Shown piece by piece: positions 33,970 to 41,510 of a stretch of DNA of 64,000 bases. The position numbers were made by a program, and so were the translations under genes. The notes under the pieces are model-generated. The model saw nothing but the letters and a program-made list of their open reading frames with translations. It was not told the DNA's origin and searched no databases. Origin of the DNA: Thermovenabulum sp049723235 (GTDB taxonomy: Bacteria > Bacillota > Thermosediminibacteria > Thermosediminibacterales > Thermosediminibacteraceae). How positions within the stretch are numbered: the stretch's first letter is position 1; each line of letters opens with the position of its first letter. The DNA lies in the NCBI RefSeq assembly GCF_049723235.1, contig NZ_JBNARB010000004.1:62001-126000 (forward strand). Direction: 5' to 3'.

Positions 33970-35286
33970 ATGCTTAAAACTTTTAAGGGCGGGATTCACC
34001 CTGAGTATAATAAAGAGTATACAAATAGAAAACCCGTGGAAAGAGCTAAGCTTCCTTCAAAAGTAATTATTCCCATGAGCCAGCATGTGGGTGCACCCTG
34101 TGAGCCAATCGTAAAAGTAGGGGATACGGTAAAGGTCGGGCAAAAAATTGGTGAAGCAAAGGCACCGGTCTCTGCTCCCGTGCATGCCAGTGTATCGGGG
34201 AAGGTAATAGCAATTGAACCAAGACCGCACCCTTCAGGGGCTCTTGTAATGTCGGTGGTAATTGAGTCGGATGGAAAGGACGAAATATACGAAGGGATTA
34301 ATCCTAAAAAACCGCTGGAAGAACTCACTCCCGATGAAATCAAAACCATAATAAGGGAAGCCGGCATCGTTGGAATGGGTGGTGCGGGATTCCCCACTCA
34401 GGTAAAATTATCGCCTCCGCCGGGAAAAACAATAGACACCATTATCGTAAACGGTGCGGAATGCGAACCTTATCTGACCTCTGACCATCGTTTAATGGTA
34501 GAACACCCGGAGGATGTAGTTTTCGGTCTTCTTGCTATTATGAAAGCAACCGGAGTTAAAAAAGGTTATATAGGAATTGAAAACAACAAACCCGATGCCA
34601 TTGAAGCTATAAAAAATGCTGCAAAAGGATTGCAGGGAATCGAAGTGGTGGAACTGGATACTAAATATCCTCAGGGAGGCGAGAAGCAACTTATTAATGC
34701 AATTACCGGAAGGGAAGTTCCTTCCGGCGGGCTTCCCATGGATGTGCATGTGATAGTTGATAATGCGGGCACCTGTGCGGCAATAGCTAAGGCTTTGAAG
34801 ACGGGTATGCCCTTAATAGAAAGGATTACAACGGTTACGGGAACGGGAATAAATGAGCCTAAAAACCTTTTGATTAGAATCGGTACTCCCTTTAGCGATA
34901 TTATTGAACAATGCGGTGGGTTTAAAGGTGAGGTTGGAAAGGTCATTATGGGAGGCCCCATGATGGGCCTTGCTCAGGGATTACTGGATGTACCTGTTAT
35001 AAAAGGAACTTCAGGAATACTCGTTCTCCAAAAGAAAGATGTAAATTTAGAGGAACCCTCCAATTGTATTAGATGTGCAAAATGCGTGGATGCATGTCCA
35101 ATTCATCTATTACCTACTACCCTTGCGAAATTTGCCCAGAAGGGTAAATGGATTGAAGCCGAGCAGTATCATGCGATGGATTGTATTGAATGTGGGTGCT
35201 GTGCTTATGTTTGCCCGGCTCATATACCCCTTACCCAGTGGATAAGACTTGCTAAAAATAACATTGTTATGTCGAAAAAGAAATAG
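33970..35286 (+). CDS. rnfC: Rnf complex subunit RnfC
   Basis: A peripheral subunit of the ferredoxin:NAD+ oxidoreductase (Rnf) that carries the NADH/flavin-binding fold. The 438-residue protein shows KTFKGGIHP, a biotinyl-like lobe (KVGDTVKVGQKIGEA), the GMGGAGFPTQVKL motif and VNGAECEPYLTSD. Two [4Fe-4S] sites near the C-terminus read CIRCAKCVDACP and CIECGCCAYVCP. I choose ATG 33970 after GAGGTG; GTG 33964 is inside that site. It heads rnfCDGEAB, the usual clostridial order. Confidence 0.95.
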   Translation: MLKTFKGGIHPEYNKEYTNRKPVERAKLPSKVIIPMSQHVGAPCEPIVKVGDTVKVGQKIGEAKAPVSAPVHASVSGKVIAIEPRPHPSGALVMSVVIESDGKDEIYEGINPKKPLEELTPDEIKTIIREAGIVGMGGAGFPTQVKLSPPPGKTIDTIIVNGAECEPYLTSDHRLMVEHPEDVVFGLLAIMKATGVKKGYIGIENNKPDAIEAIKNAAKGLQGIEVVELDTKYPQGGEKQLINAITGREVPSGGLPMDVHVIVDNAGTCAAIAKALKTGMPLIERITTVTGTGINEPKNLLIRIGTPFSDIIEQCGGFKGEVGKVIMGGPMMGLAQGLLDVPVIKGTSGILVLQKKDVNLEEPSNCIRCAKCVDACPIHLLPTTLAKFAQKGKWIEAEQYHAMDCIECGCCAYVCPAHIPLTQWIRLAKNNIVMSKKK

Positions 35287-35301
35287 AATGGAGGCGAAAA
35301 A

Positions 35302-36225
35302 ATGCAGGACTACAAGTTTATAACAACTTCTTCTCCCCATATACATTCGGGAGAAAGTGTTTCCAAAATAATGTATACTGTAGCAGGGGCTTTACTGCTT
35401 CCGACAGCTGCAGGTGTATATTTTTTTGGGATAAAAGCTTTACTTTTAGTAATTACCACTTCTTTGGCCTGTATAATTACCGAAGCCCTGTTTCAGATGC
35501 TGAGAGGGAAAAAAATCACTATATGGGACGGAAGCGCACTGGTTACGGGTATTTTACTGGCTTTAAATCTTCCGCCGGGACTACCTTTATGGATGGCTGT
35601 TGTAGGTTCCGCTGTGGCAATTTCGCTGGGTAAACAAATTTACGGGGGTATAGGTTCAAATCCATTTAACCCAGCTTTAATAGGCAGGGTATTTCTAATG
35701 ATAACTTTTCCCGTTCAAATGACTAAATGGATAAACCCCGTTGATGGCACTACCGGTGCGACGCCTTTGATGCTTTATAAGATGCAGCATGTAACCACCG
35801 ATTATTTGAATTTGCTGATAGGTAGGACCGGAGGCTCCATGGGAGAAACTTCGGCAATAATGATAATAATTGGAGGATTATACCTCATTTACAGGGGATA
35901 CGTGGATTTCAGAACACCACTTTCATATCTTGCTACGGTAGCAGTGCTATCGCTCTTACTGGGAAGGGATCCCGTATTGCAGCTTTTATCGGGCGGGTTA
36001 ATGCTCGGTGCCTTCTTTATGGCTACTGATATGGTTACTTCACCTATAAGCCGTTTAGGGAAAATTATTTTTGGCATTGGCTGCGGTTTATTTACCGTAA
36101 TTATTAGATTCTACGGGGGATATCCCGAAGGAGTATCTTTTTCAATTCTCTTAATGAACGCCTTTACACCAATTATTAACAGGTTAACCGTGCCCAGAAT
36201 TTACGGGGAGGTGAAAGCAAAATGA
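35302..36225 (+). CDS. rnfD: Rnf complex subunit RnfD
   Basis: An integral membrane subunit with FMN attached through a phosphoester to a threonine. The 307-residue protein has about ten hydrophobic segments. The acceptor motif TGATPLML is near residues 151-158, with the likely flavinylated Thr at 154. The N-terminus (SSPHIHSGESVSKIMYTV) is typical of RnfD/NqrB. The ATG start overlaps nothing; GGAGG precedes it, and its end overlaps rnfG by 4 bases. ApbE at 23495 is the expected flavin transferase. Confidence 0.94.
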   Translation: MQDYKFITTSSPHIHSGESVSKIMYTVAGALLLPTAAGVYFFGIKALLLVITTSLACIITEALFQMLRGKKITIWDGSALVTGILLALNLPPGLPLWMAVVGSAVAISLGKQIYGGIGSNPFNPALIGRVFLMITFPVQMTKWINPVDGTTGATPLMLYKMQHVTTDYLNLLIGRTGGSMGETSAIMIIIGGLYLIYRGYVDFRTPLSYLATVAVLSLLLGRDPVLQLLSGGLMLGAFFMATDMVTSPISRLGKIIFGIGCGLFTVIIRFYGGYPEGVSFSILLMNAFTPIINRLTVPRIYGEVKAK

Positions 36226-36764
36226 ATCAACCGGTAAAAATGGTTGTAGTGTTAATGATGATTGCACTCGTAGCTGGTGCCCTCCTTGCTTTCACGTATC
36301 AGGCTACTTATCCCAAAATACAGCAACAGGCAAAAGAGGCTTTGGAGAGTTCAGTGTTAAAAGTAATTCCCGGTGCTGAAAAAATGGAAGAAGTCCAAAA
36401 GGATGGAATGACTTTTTATATCGGCATGGATAACCAGGGCAGTAAAAAGGGTATAGCTTTCAAAGCTGTGGGGAGCGGTTTTTCAGGGCCTATTGAAATA
36501 ATGGTGGGATATAACCCCAAAGAGGGAAAATTAACAGGAATTGAAATACTTTCCATGTCAGAAACCCCGGGGCTTGGTGCTAAGATAAAAGAACCTTCTT
36601 TTACAGAACAGTTCAAAGGGAAATCGGTAAAAGACGAATTCGCTCCAAAAAAAGATGTTAAGGTTATTACCGGTGCCACTATTTCTCCTACGGCCGTTGC
36701 AAAGGCAATAAAATCCACCTTGGAAGAAGTGACTAAAATATATCCCGTAGGAGGTGATTTCTGA
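36222..36764 (+). CDS. rnfG: Rnf complex subunit RnfG
   Basis: A membrane-anchored subunit with an extracytoplasmic FMN-binding domain. The 180-residue protein has one N-terminal helix (VVVLMMIALVAGALLAF) and the FMN-binding signature ETPGLGAKI. The covalent FMN site is TGATISPTAV, with the acceptor Thr near residue 153. It overlaps rnfD by 4 bases and rnfE by 1. In the complex it links RnfD with the other flavin and Fe-S carriers. Confidence 0.94.
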   Translation: MNQPVKMVVVLMMIALVAGALLAFTYQATYPKIQQQAKEALESSVLKVIPGAEKMEEVQKDGMTFYIGMDNQGSKKGIAFKAVGSGFSGPIEIMVGYNPKEGKLTGIEILSMSETPGLGAKIKEPSFTEQFKGKSVKDEFAPKKDVKVITGATISPTAVAKAIKSTLEEVTKIYPVGGDF

Positions 36765-37381
36765 TGCAATTGGTAAAAGATTTTGTTAACGGATTATGGA
36801 ATGAAAATCCTATCTTTAGAATGGTTATCGGAATATGCTCGGCTTTGGCTGTTACAACCGCAGCAAAAAATGGAATAGCTATGGGACTTGCTTTAACTTT
36901 CGTATTAACCTGTTCAAGTATACTGATTTCCCTTTTGAAAAATATTATACCTTCAAAGGTAAGAATTCCCTGCTATATTATCGTAGTGGCTACCTTTACG
37001 ACCATCGTAGACCTTGTAATGAAAGCGTATTTCCCCGCTTTATATCAGGTAATGGGTATTTTCATTCCTTTAATAGTTGTTAACTGCATAGTTCTTGCAA
37101 GAGCTGAAGCCTTTGCTTCGAAGGTAAATGTGTTGAGGGCTGCTGCCGATGCCCTTGGAATGGGACTTGGTTATGCCTGGGCAATAACGGTTATAAGCAT
37201 GGTAAGGGAAATTTTAGGAAATGGGACGATCTTTGATATTCCTTTGTTCGGACAGAATTTTACTCAATGGGTAATTATGCTTCTTCCTCCCGGAGCTTTC
37301 TTTGTAATGGGGATTCTGGTGGGATTGATGAACCTTATAACGAGAAAATCGCCAAAGAACGACGGCTGCCATAACTGCTGA
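36764..37381 (+). CDS. rnfE: Rnf complex subunit RnfE
   Basis: A membrane subunit of the ion-translocating core, 205 residues with about six hydrophobic segments. The family start (FVNGLWNENPIFRMVIGICSALAVT) and VNCIVLARAEAFASK are visible; the latter contains the conserved cysteine that, with RnfA, binds a membrane Fe-S centre in the RnfAE/NqrDE pair. Its A of ATG is the last base of rnfG. RnfE and RnfA are homologous and inverted in the membrane. Confidence 0.94.
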   Translation: MQLVKDFVNGLWNENPIFRMVIGICSALAVTTAAKNGIAMGLALTFVLTCSSILISLLKNIIPSKVRIPCYIIVVATFTTIVDLVMKAYFPALYQVMGIFIPLIVVNCIVLARAEAFASKVNVLRAAADALGMGLGYAWAITVISMVREILGNGTIFDIPLFGQNFTQWVIMLLPPGAFFVMGILVGLMNLITRKSPKNDGCHNC

Positions 37382-37398
37382 TTGGGAGGTGAATTGAG

Positions 37399-37986
37399 TT
37401 GTTAAAGGAAATATTATTTATAATAATCGGTTCGGTACTTGTAAATAATTTCGTATTATCCAGGTATTTAGGACAGTGTCCATTCCTTGGCGTTTCCAGC
37501 AAAACCGAAACCGCCCTGGGGATGGGAATGGCAACTACCTTTGTTCTAACAATGACTGCGGTAGCGGCGTATTTCATTCAAAATTATATATTGGCACCTT
37601 TTGGATTGGATGCTTTTTTACAGATCGTATCGTTTATTCTGGTCATTGCTTCTCTCGTACAGCTTGTGGAAATGGTAGTCTTAAAAATAAGTCCACCCTT
37701 ATACAATGCTTTTGGAATTTACCTTCCCCTGATTACTACTAACTGTATCGTTCTCGGAGTTGCTCTGTTAATTCCTTCCAAAAGCTACAATTTAATTCAA
37801 AGCATTGCTTTCGGCCTGGGTGCAGGACTCGGGTTTACCTTGGCTCTTGCTTTAATGGCAGGAATAAGGGAAGATTTGGAATTTGCTGATGTTCCAGAAG
37901 CTTTAAAAGGTCCTGCCATCGTCTTCATTACAGCAGGGCTACTTGCCATGATTTTTATGGGATTTGCGGGACTTGTTCCGCTATAA
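37399..37986 (+). CDS. rnfA: Rnf complex subunit RnfA
   Basis: A homologue and partner of RnfE: 195 residues, about six hydrophobic segments, start (FIIIGSVLVNNFVLSRYLGQCPFLGVS) and TTNCIVLGVALL with the conserved Cys for the intramembrane cluster. The start is TTG 37399 after GGGAGGTGA. It lies 17 bases after rnfE. Together with RnfE it forms the route through which electron flow drives Na+ or H+ transport; which ion cannot be told. Confidence 0.94.
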   Translation: MLKEILFIIIGSVLVNNFVLSRYLGQCPFLGVSSKTETALGMGMATTFVLTMTAVAAYFIQNYILAPFGLDAFLQIVSFILVIASLVQLVEMVVLKISPPLYNAFGIYLPLITTNCIVLGVALLIPSKSYNLIQSIAFGLGAGLGFTLALALMAGIREDLEFADVPEALKGPAIVFITAGLLAMIFMGFAGLVPL

Positions 37987-38016
37987 GGCTAATTTTTTTA
38001 CCAGGAGGTGATTTAT

Positions 38017-39006
38017 ATGGCGAACTTAATAGCTCTGGCAATGATAAGTATGGGTGGACTTGGCCTTGTGCTGGGGAGCGGACTGGTAATTGCTTCAAAA
38101 AAATTTGCCGTTGAAACCGATCCCAAGGTGGATGAGATATTGGCTGCTTTGCCGGGGGCAAACTGCGGTGCATGCGGATATCCCGGATGCTCGGGTTTGG
38201 CAAAAGCGATAGTTGAAGGAAAGGCTTCCGTAAGTGCTTGCGTCGTCGGGGGGCCAAAAGTCGCTGCAAAAATAGCGGATATTATGGGAGTAAATCCTGA
38301 AGGCGAAACAAAGGATAAAAAAGTGGCCAGGGTTTTATGCCAGGGCAGTGTAAATAATGCCAGATTTAAATCCGAATATGTGGGCATAAAAACCTGCAGG
38401 GCAGCTTCCCTGGTAAACGGGGGTCCAAAAGCATGCACCTTTGCATGTATAGGATTTGGCGACTGTGAAAAGGTATGCCCGGTAGGAGCAATAAGTATGT
38501 CGGAAGATGGCCTGCCCGTTATCGATGAGGGAAAATGCACAGGATGCGGGCTTTGTGTAAAAGCCTGTCCAAAAATGGTGATCAGTCTTTCACCCTTAAA
38601 AAATGAAGTGCACGTAAGATGCAGGGCTACGATGAAGGGAAAGGATACAAAGGACGTATGCAAAGTTGGATGTATTGCCTGCAAACAATGTGAAAAAGTT
38701 TGTCCCTTTGATGCAATACATGTAATTAACAATGTAGCGGTAATCGATTATGAAAAATGTACAAATTGCATGCTCTGCGTAGAAAAATGTCCGACAAAGA
38801 TAATAACATCTAAATTTGAAAAAAGAAAGAAGGCCGAAATCACGGATGCCTGTATCGGTTGCACTATTTGTGCCAAGAATTGTCCGGTAAATGCAATTAC
38901 CGGGGAAGTTAAAAAGAAACATGAAGTACAAAAGGACCTTTGTATTGGTTGCGGTGTTTGTGCAGAAAAATGTCCTAAAAAAGCTATTAATATGATAAGG
39001 GAATAA
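38017..39006 (+). CDS. rnfB: Rnf complex subunit RnfB, extended polyferredoxin form
   Basis: The ferredoxin-facing subunit. One N-terminal membrane helix (LIALAMISMGGLGLVLG) anchors a cytosolic Fe-S chain: the RnfB-type site NCGACGYPGCSG...SACVVGG, then six CxxCxxC-type ferredoxin motifs (from CIGFGDCEKVCP to CIGCGVCAEKCP). At 329 residues it is longer than proteobacterial RnfB. ATG 38017 has the excellent site AGGAGGTGAT; GTG 38008 lies within it. It is the last gene of the operon and is closed by a strong terminator. Confidence 0.95.
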   Translation: MANLIALAMISMGGLGLVLGSGLVIASKKFAVETDPKVDEILAALPGANCGACGYPGCSGLAKAIVEGKASVSACVVGGPKVAAKIADIMGVNPEGETKDKKVARVLCQGSVNNARFKSEYVGIKTCRAASLVNGGPKACTFACIGFGDCEKVCPVGAISMSEDGLPVIDEGKCTGCGLCVKACPKMVISLSPLKNEVHVRCRATMKGKDTKDVCKVGCIACKQCEKVCPFDAIHVINNVAVIDYEKCTNCMLCVEKCPTKIITSKFEKRKKAEITDACIGCTICAKNCPVNAITGEVKKKHEVQKDLCIGCGVCAEKCPKKAINMIRE

Positions 39007-39016
39007 AATTATTGTT

Positions 39017-39062
39017 AAAAAAAGCCTTAAAGGTTTATAATATGCCCTTTAAGGCTTTTTCT
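39017..39062. terminator. Bidirectional terminator between rnfB and cotJC
   Basis: The arms AAAAGCCTTAAAGG and CCTTTAAGGCTTTT with T runs at both ends serve the converging rnf and cotJ transcripts. Confidence 0.88.
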
Positions 39063-39128
39063 ATTCGAATTATCTATTTATAGGATAAATTTTTAAATTT
39101 TAAATAAGACTTAATAATAATGTGATAT

Positions 39129-39704
39129 TTAATAGAAGATATGTTTATGCTGGTAATGCTCCTGAACGAGCATTAAAACTTCCCCAAACCTTTGAAAATG
39201 GACTACTTCCCTTTCTCTTAAAAAGGAGAGTGCTGTGATAACGCCCGTATCATTGGTTAATGTAATCAATCTTTCGTAGGTAGCTCTTGCTTTTTGTTCA
39301 GCTGCCAAATCTTCGTGAAGGTCAGCAATGGGATCGCCGCTGGAAGCAATATAAGCTGCCGTGAAGGGAACGCCCGCAGCATCATGGGGGTAAAGAGCGT
39401 TGTCGTGTTGGGAGAAGTGATCGCCTAATCCAGCGTTTCTCATCTGTTCCGGCGTAGCACCATAGGTTAATTTATATATTAAAGTGCCTATAATTTCCCA
39501 GTGAGCCAGTTCTTCCGTACCTATATCGGTTAAAAGGGCTTTTGCCTGAGGTATTGGCATGGTATATCTTTGTGTAAGATACCTTACCGCTGCCGCAAGT
39601 TCGCTATCCGGTCCTCCGTACTGGGCAAATAAAAATTTGGCCATTCCCAGGTCGGTTTTGCTTACATTTGCAGGGCACTGCAATTTCTTTTCATAGTACC
39701 ACAA
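39129..39704 (-). CDS. cotJC: Spore coat protein CotJC (manganese catalase family)
   Basis: A 191-residue protein of the Mn-catalase fold, made in the mother cell and placed in the spore coat or undercoat. Metal-binding glutamates and histidines are visible in DIGTEELAHWEIIGTL, LAAEQKARATYERL and REREVVHFQRFGEVL. The start MWYYEKKLQCP is characteristic. GGAGG lies upstream on the minus strand. It is the last gene of cotJA-cotJB-cotJC. Whether it retains catalase activity is not shown by sequence. Confidence 0.94.
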   Translation of the reverse strand: MWYYEKKLQCPANVSKTDLGMAKFLFAQYGGPDSELAAAVRYLTQRYTMPIPQAKALLTDIGTEELAHWEIIGTLIYKLTYGATPEQMRNAGLGDHFSQHDNALYPHDAAGVPFTAAYIASSGDPIADLHEDLAAEQKARATYERLITLTNDTGVITALSFLREREVVHFQRFGEVLMLVQEHYQHKHIFY

Positions 39705-39716
39705 TTCTGATCCCTC

Positions 39717-39977
39717 CTAATATTCAATTTCCCAGGGCCAGGGAGAATTAATATATTTATAGGGGTAAGGGCTAATGCTGTCAAGCCTCATCGGTCCGTA
39801 AGTTGATTCGTATTCATTTTTTAGTTGATAGGACAATCTAACATATTTATTATGGTCTTCAATGGCTCTCCTTTCATCCGGATGGGTATCCAGAAAGAGA
39901 GAAAGTTCCCATACGGCAAAGTCCACGGCCATAATATTTTTTAATTTTTCTACCATATCTTTGTTATGATGGGACAT
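39717..39977 (-). CDS. cotJB: Spore coat protein CotJB
   Basis: An 86-residue small coat protein. The N-terminus (MVEKLKNIMAVDFAVWELSLFLDTHPDERRA) and the Pro/Trp-rich end (YPYKYINSPWPWEIEY) are typical of CotJB. Ribosome binding site AAAGGAGGT lies upstream on the minus strand. It lies 12 bases from cotJC and 20 from cotJA, in one operon. Confidence 0.93.
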   Translation of the reverse strand: MSHHNKDMVEKLKNIMAVDFAVWELSLFLDTHPDERRAIEDHNKYVRLSYQLKNEYESTYGPMRLDSISPYPYKYINSPWPWEIEY

Positions 39978-39997
39978 AATGTTCTACCTCCTTTTAT

Positions 39998-40162
39998 TTA
40001 TTCTTGAAAAGTTTGAGGTGGAAAAGGTCTGTAAAGCTCAGGAAATAAAGTGCCATTTCTGAGAGCGGTTTTTATATCAAAGGTTTCACCGTACATCTGC
40101 ATGGGGATATATACCTGGGCAAGTTTCATATCTATATAAAAACCTTTCTTGCTTTCCGACAT
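39998..40162 (-). CDS. cotJA: Spore coat-associated protein CotJA
   Basis: A 54-residue protein read from ATG 40162 on the minus strand. It opens MSESKKGFYIDMKLAQVYIP and contains MQMYGETFD, the CotJA core in which a conserved Q-x-Y pattern precedes a 'P-x-LYRPF' segment (here PELYRPFPPQ). GGAGGTAG lies 6 bases ahead. The start sits downstream of a 17-base homopolymer (A run on this strand). It heads the cotJABC operon; the gene is too short for many gene finders. Confidence 0.9.
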   Translation of the reverse strand: MSESKKGFYIDMKLAQVYIPMQMYGETFDIKTALRNGTLFPELYRPFPPQTFQE

Positions 40163-40185
40163 TATTATCTACCTCCAGGAATTTA

Positions 40186-40202
40186 TTTTTTTTTTTTTTT
40201 TT
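40186..40202. repeat. 17-base homopolymeric T tract (A tract on the minus strand)
   Basis: A pure run of 17 T lies directly upstream of the cotJA ribosome binding site, inside the probable leader or promoter region of cotJABC. Runs of this length are prone to slip during replication. A -10-like TATAAT motif lies just beyond it on the minus strand. Confidence 0.9.
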
Positions 40203-40243
40203 GCGATATTATAATATGATTATTTTATGAAGGGGGTGAAAGG

Positions 40244-40271
40244 CATAAAAAAAAGCCCGAAAGGGCTTTAA
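40244..40271 (-). terminator. Rho-independent terminator of bioY
   Basis: The arms AAAGCCC and GGGCTTT flank a tetraloop, with a run of eight T on the minus strand after it. It lies just 3' of the bioY stop. Confidence 0.87.
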
Positions 40272-40277
40272 AAATTT

Positions 40278-40814
40278 TTAAATAACCTTTTCTAAAGGCT
40301 TTTTTAATTGAAAATATAAATAGCTTGCAATTACTGCTTTTATAATATCACCGGGAATAAAAGGAAATAGACCTACTGCAATTGCTTTTTTTAAAGATAA
40401 ATGTGTAATAAAAGCTAAGTACGGAACTCCAATTAAGTATATAAAAAATACTCCAAAAACAAGATTTAAAAATAAAATACGAAATAAATTATTAGAGTAT
40501 TTTTTGAAGGTGGAAATAAAAAATGCTGCAAAGGGCCAGCTGAGAAGATACCCCCCGCTGGGACCCAAAATTACGTTAAGTCCGGCTCTACCACCTGCAA
40601 AAACAGGTACCCCTGCAGCGCCCAAAAGAAGATATATAAGCATGCTTAGAAAAGCTGAAGGTGGTGAAAGCATTAAGCCGGCAAGCATGACCGCAAAGGT
40701 TTGAAGGGTAATGGGAACCGGACTGAAAGGTAAAGGAATTTTTATGTAGCTAACTACCACCATTATGGAGGTAAAAAGAGAGATAAAAATTAAATCCTTA
40801 GTTCTTATATTCAT
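40278..40814 (-). CDS. bioY: Biotin transporter BioY (ECF S component)
   Basis: The membrane S component for biotin uptake. The 178-residue protein has about six hydrophobic segments and the family motifs IPLPFSPVPITLQTFAVMLAGL, GAAGVPVFAGGRAGL and GPSGGYLLSWPFAA. GAGGTGAG lies upstream of ATG 40814 on the minus strand. A TTGACA/TATAAT promoter and a BirA-type operator sit just ahead, so it should be repressed by biotin-loaded BirA. No ECF ATPase or T protein is nearby. Confidence 0.94.
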   Translation of the reverse strand: MNIRTKDLIFISLFTSIMVVVSYIKIPLPFSPVPITLQTFAVMLAGLMLSPPSAFLSMLIYLLLGAAGVPVFAGGRAGLNVILGPSGGYLLSWPFAAFFISTFKKYSNNLFRILFLNLVFGVFFIYLIGVPYLAFITHLSLKKAIAVGLFPFIPGDIIKAVIASYLYFQLKKPLEKVI

Positions 40815-40846
40815 GGCTCACCTCACAAAATTGTTTTTTTTCTTTA

Positions 40847-40899
40847 ATTATATTTATGTCTCGGAAAAATGTCAACCTATAAATAAAAATAGTTAACAA
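40847..40899 (-). promoter_or_regulatory. bioY promoter with BirA-type operator over the -35
   Basis: On the minus strand, TTGACA (40870-40875) and TATAAT (40847-40852) have a 17-base spacer. The inverted half-sites TTGTTAACT (40891-40899) and GGTTGACAT (40869-40877) are 13 bases apart and match the BirA operator pattern TTGTTAACC...GGTTAACAA with one mismatch in the first half and two in the second. The second half-site is built from the -35 itself. Confidence 0.8.
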
Positions 40900-40907
40900 A
40901 TTGATTG

Positions 40908-40936
40908 TTGACCTTTTAAAAAAAATATGATTTTAT
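40908..40936 (+). promoter_or_regulatory. Weak candidate promoter for copZ
   Basis: TTGACC (40908-40913) and TTTTAT (40931-40936) with a 17-base spacer, about 75 bases ahead of the copZ start. The -10 is a poor match. Confidence 0.3.
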
Positions 40937-41009
40937 ATTTATAACTTTTTTATTTCTCCCATGAATTTAACATAAAGCAGGGAAGAATATAAAACAGGAG
41001 GGGATTTTA

Positions 41010-41225
41010 ATGAAAAATGAGATTACTTTAAAAGTATCGGGAATGTCCTGTCACCACTGCAAGAATGCCATAGAATCCGCCTTAAAAAAAATGAACGGTG
41101 TAATTTCAGCGGAAGCCTTTGTTAAAGAAGGGAAGGTTTCAGTTTCTTTTGATAGAGACCTGGTAGATAAGAAAGACATAATAAGGACCATTGAAGAGAC
41201 GGGTTATGACGTCGAAGGTGAGTAA
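41010..41225 (+). CDS. copZ: Copper chaperone-like heavy-metal-binding protein (CopZ type)
   Basis: A 71-residue HMA domain with the metal motif GMSCHHCKNAIE (CxxC with two histidines between, MSCHHC) at about residues 11-22 and the usual beta-alpha-beta layout ending ETGYDVEGE. It would carry Cu(I) or another soft metal in the cytosol. AGGAGGGG precedes ATG 41010. No CopA or CsoR is next to it; a hypothetical small gene follows after 3 bases. The exact metal is not shown. Confidence 0.88.
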   Translation: MKNEITLKVSGMSCHHCKNAIESALKKMNGVISAEAFVKEGKVSVSFDRDLVDKKDIIRTIEETGYDVEGE

Positions 41226-41228
41226 ATT

Positions 41229-41396
41229 ATGAAAAATAAAAAGACTAAAAAAGGGAGTTTTTTCTTGGGAAGATATTTCAAAAACGGTGAAAATATGGTA
41301 GGTCATCTTTCAAATAAAACCACAAGGCTTGCCCTTTTTTTCGAAAAGAAAGCTTACTTGGATAAAAAAAGAAAAGAAAAGGAAGATAAAAGGTAA
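41229..41396 (+). CDS. Small basic hypothetical protein after copZ
   Basis: A 55-residue ORF that opens MKNKKTKKGSFFLGRYF and ends in a Lys/Glu/Asp-rich tail (YLDKKRKEKEDKR). It starts 3 bases after the copZ stop with GGTGAG about 6 bases ahead, and a terminator follows it directly. I do not recognise the family. The tight coupling and the closing terminator support it as a real gene. Confidence 0.55.
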   Translation: MKNKKTKKGSFFLGRYFKNGENMVGHLSNKTTRLALFFEKKAYLDKKRKEKEDKR

Positions 41397-41401
41397 ACTT
41401 T

Positions 41402-41434
41402 AAGGATCTTACAGGATTGTAAGATCCTTTTTTA
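41402..41434 (+). terminator. Rho-independent terminator after the copZ pair
   Basis: The arms AAGGATCTTACA and TGTAAGATCCTT enclose a GGAT loop, followed by T-rich sequence. Confidence 0.9.
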
Positions 41435-41458
41435 TTGGGACAAACATATGTATACCTC

Positions 41459-41487
41459 TTGTCTTAAATTTTACAAAGTGTTACACT
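41459..41487 (+). promoter_or_regulatory. Candidate promoter for the NusG-II/Gx operon
   Basis: TTGTCT (41459-41464) and TACACT (41482-41487), 17 bases apart, 23 bases ahead of the ATG at 41511. Confidence 0.45.
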
Positions 41488-41510
41488 AATTTATGTTAAG
41501 GTGGGATGGT

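Noticed and set aside
38013..38732. Long 239-codon reading frame on the minus strand opposite rnfB
   Set aside because: It mirrors the codon pattern of rnfB, has no ribosome binding site and resembles no family; rnfB itself is certain.
40163..40277. A sigma-E or sigma-K promoter for cotJABC
   Set aside because: Motifs such as CATATT are present on the minus strand but no -35/-10 pair has correct spacing, so I did not call one although sporulation control is expected.
41478..41486. GTGTTACAC palindrome near the NusG-II promoter
   Set aside because: Nine bases with no second copy or known regulator match; it overlaps the -10 and may be chance.
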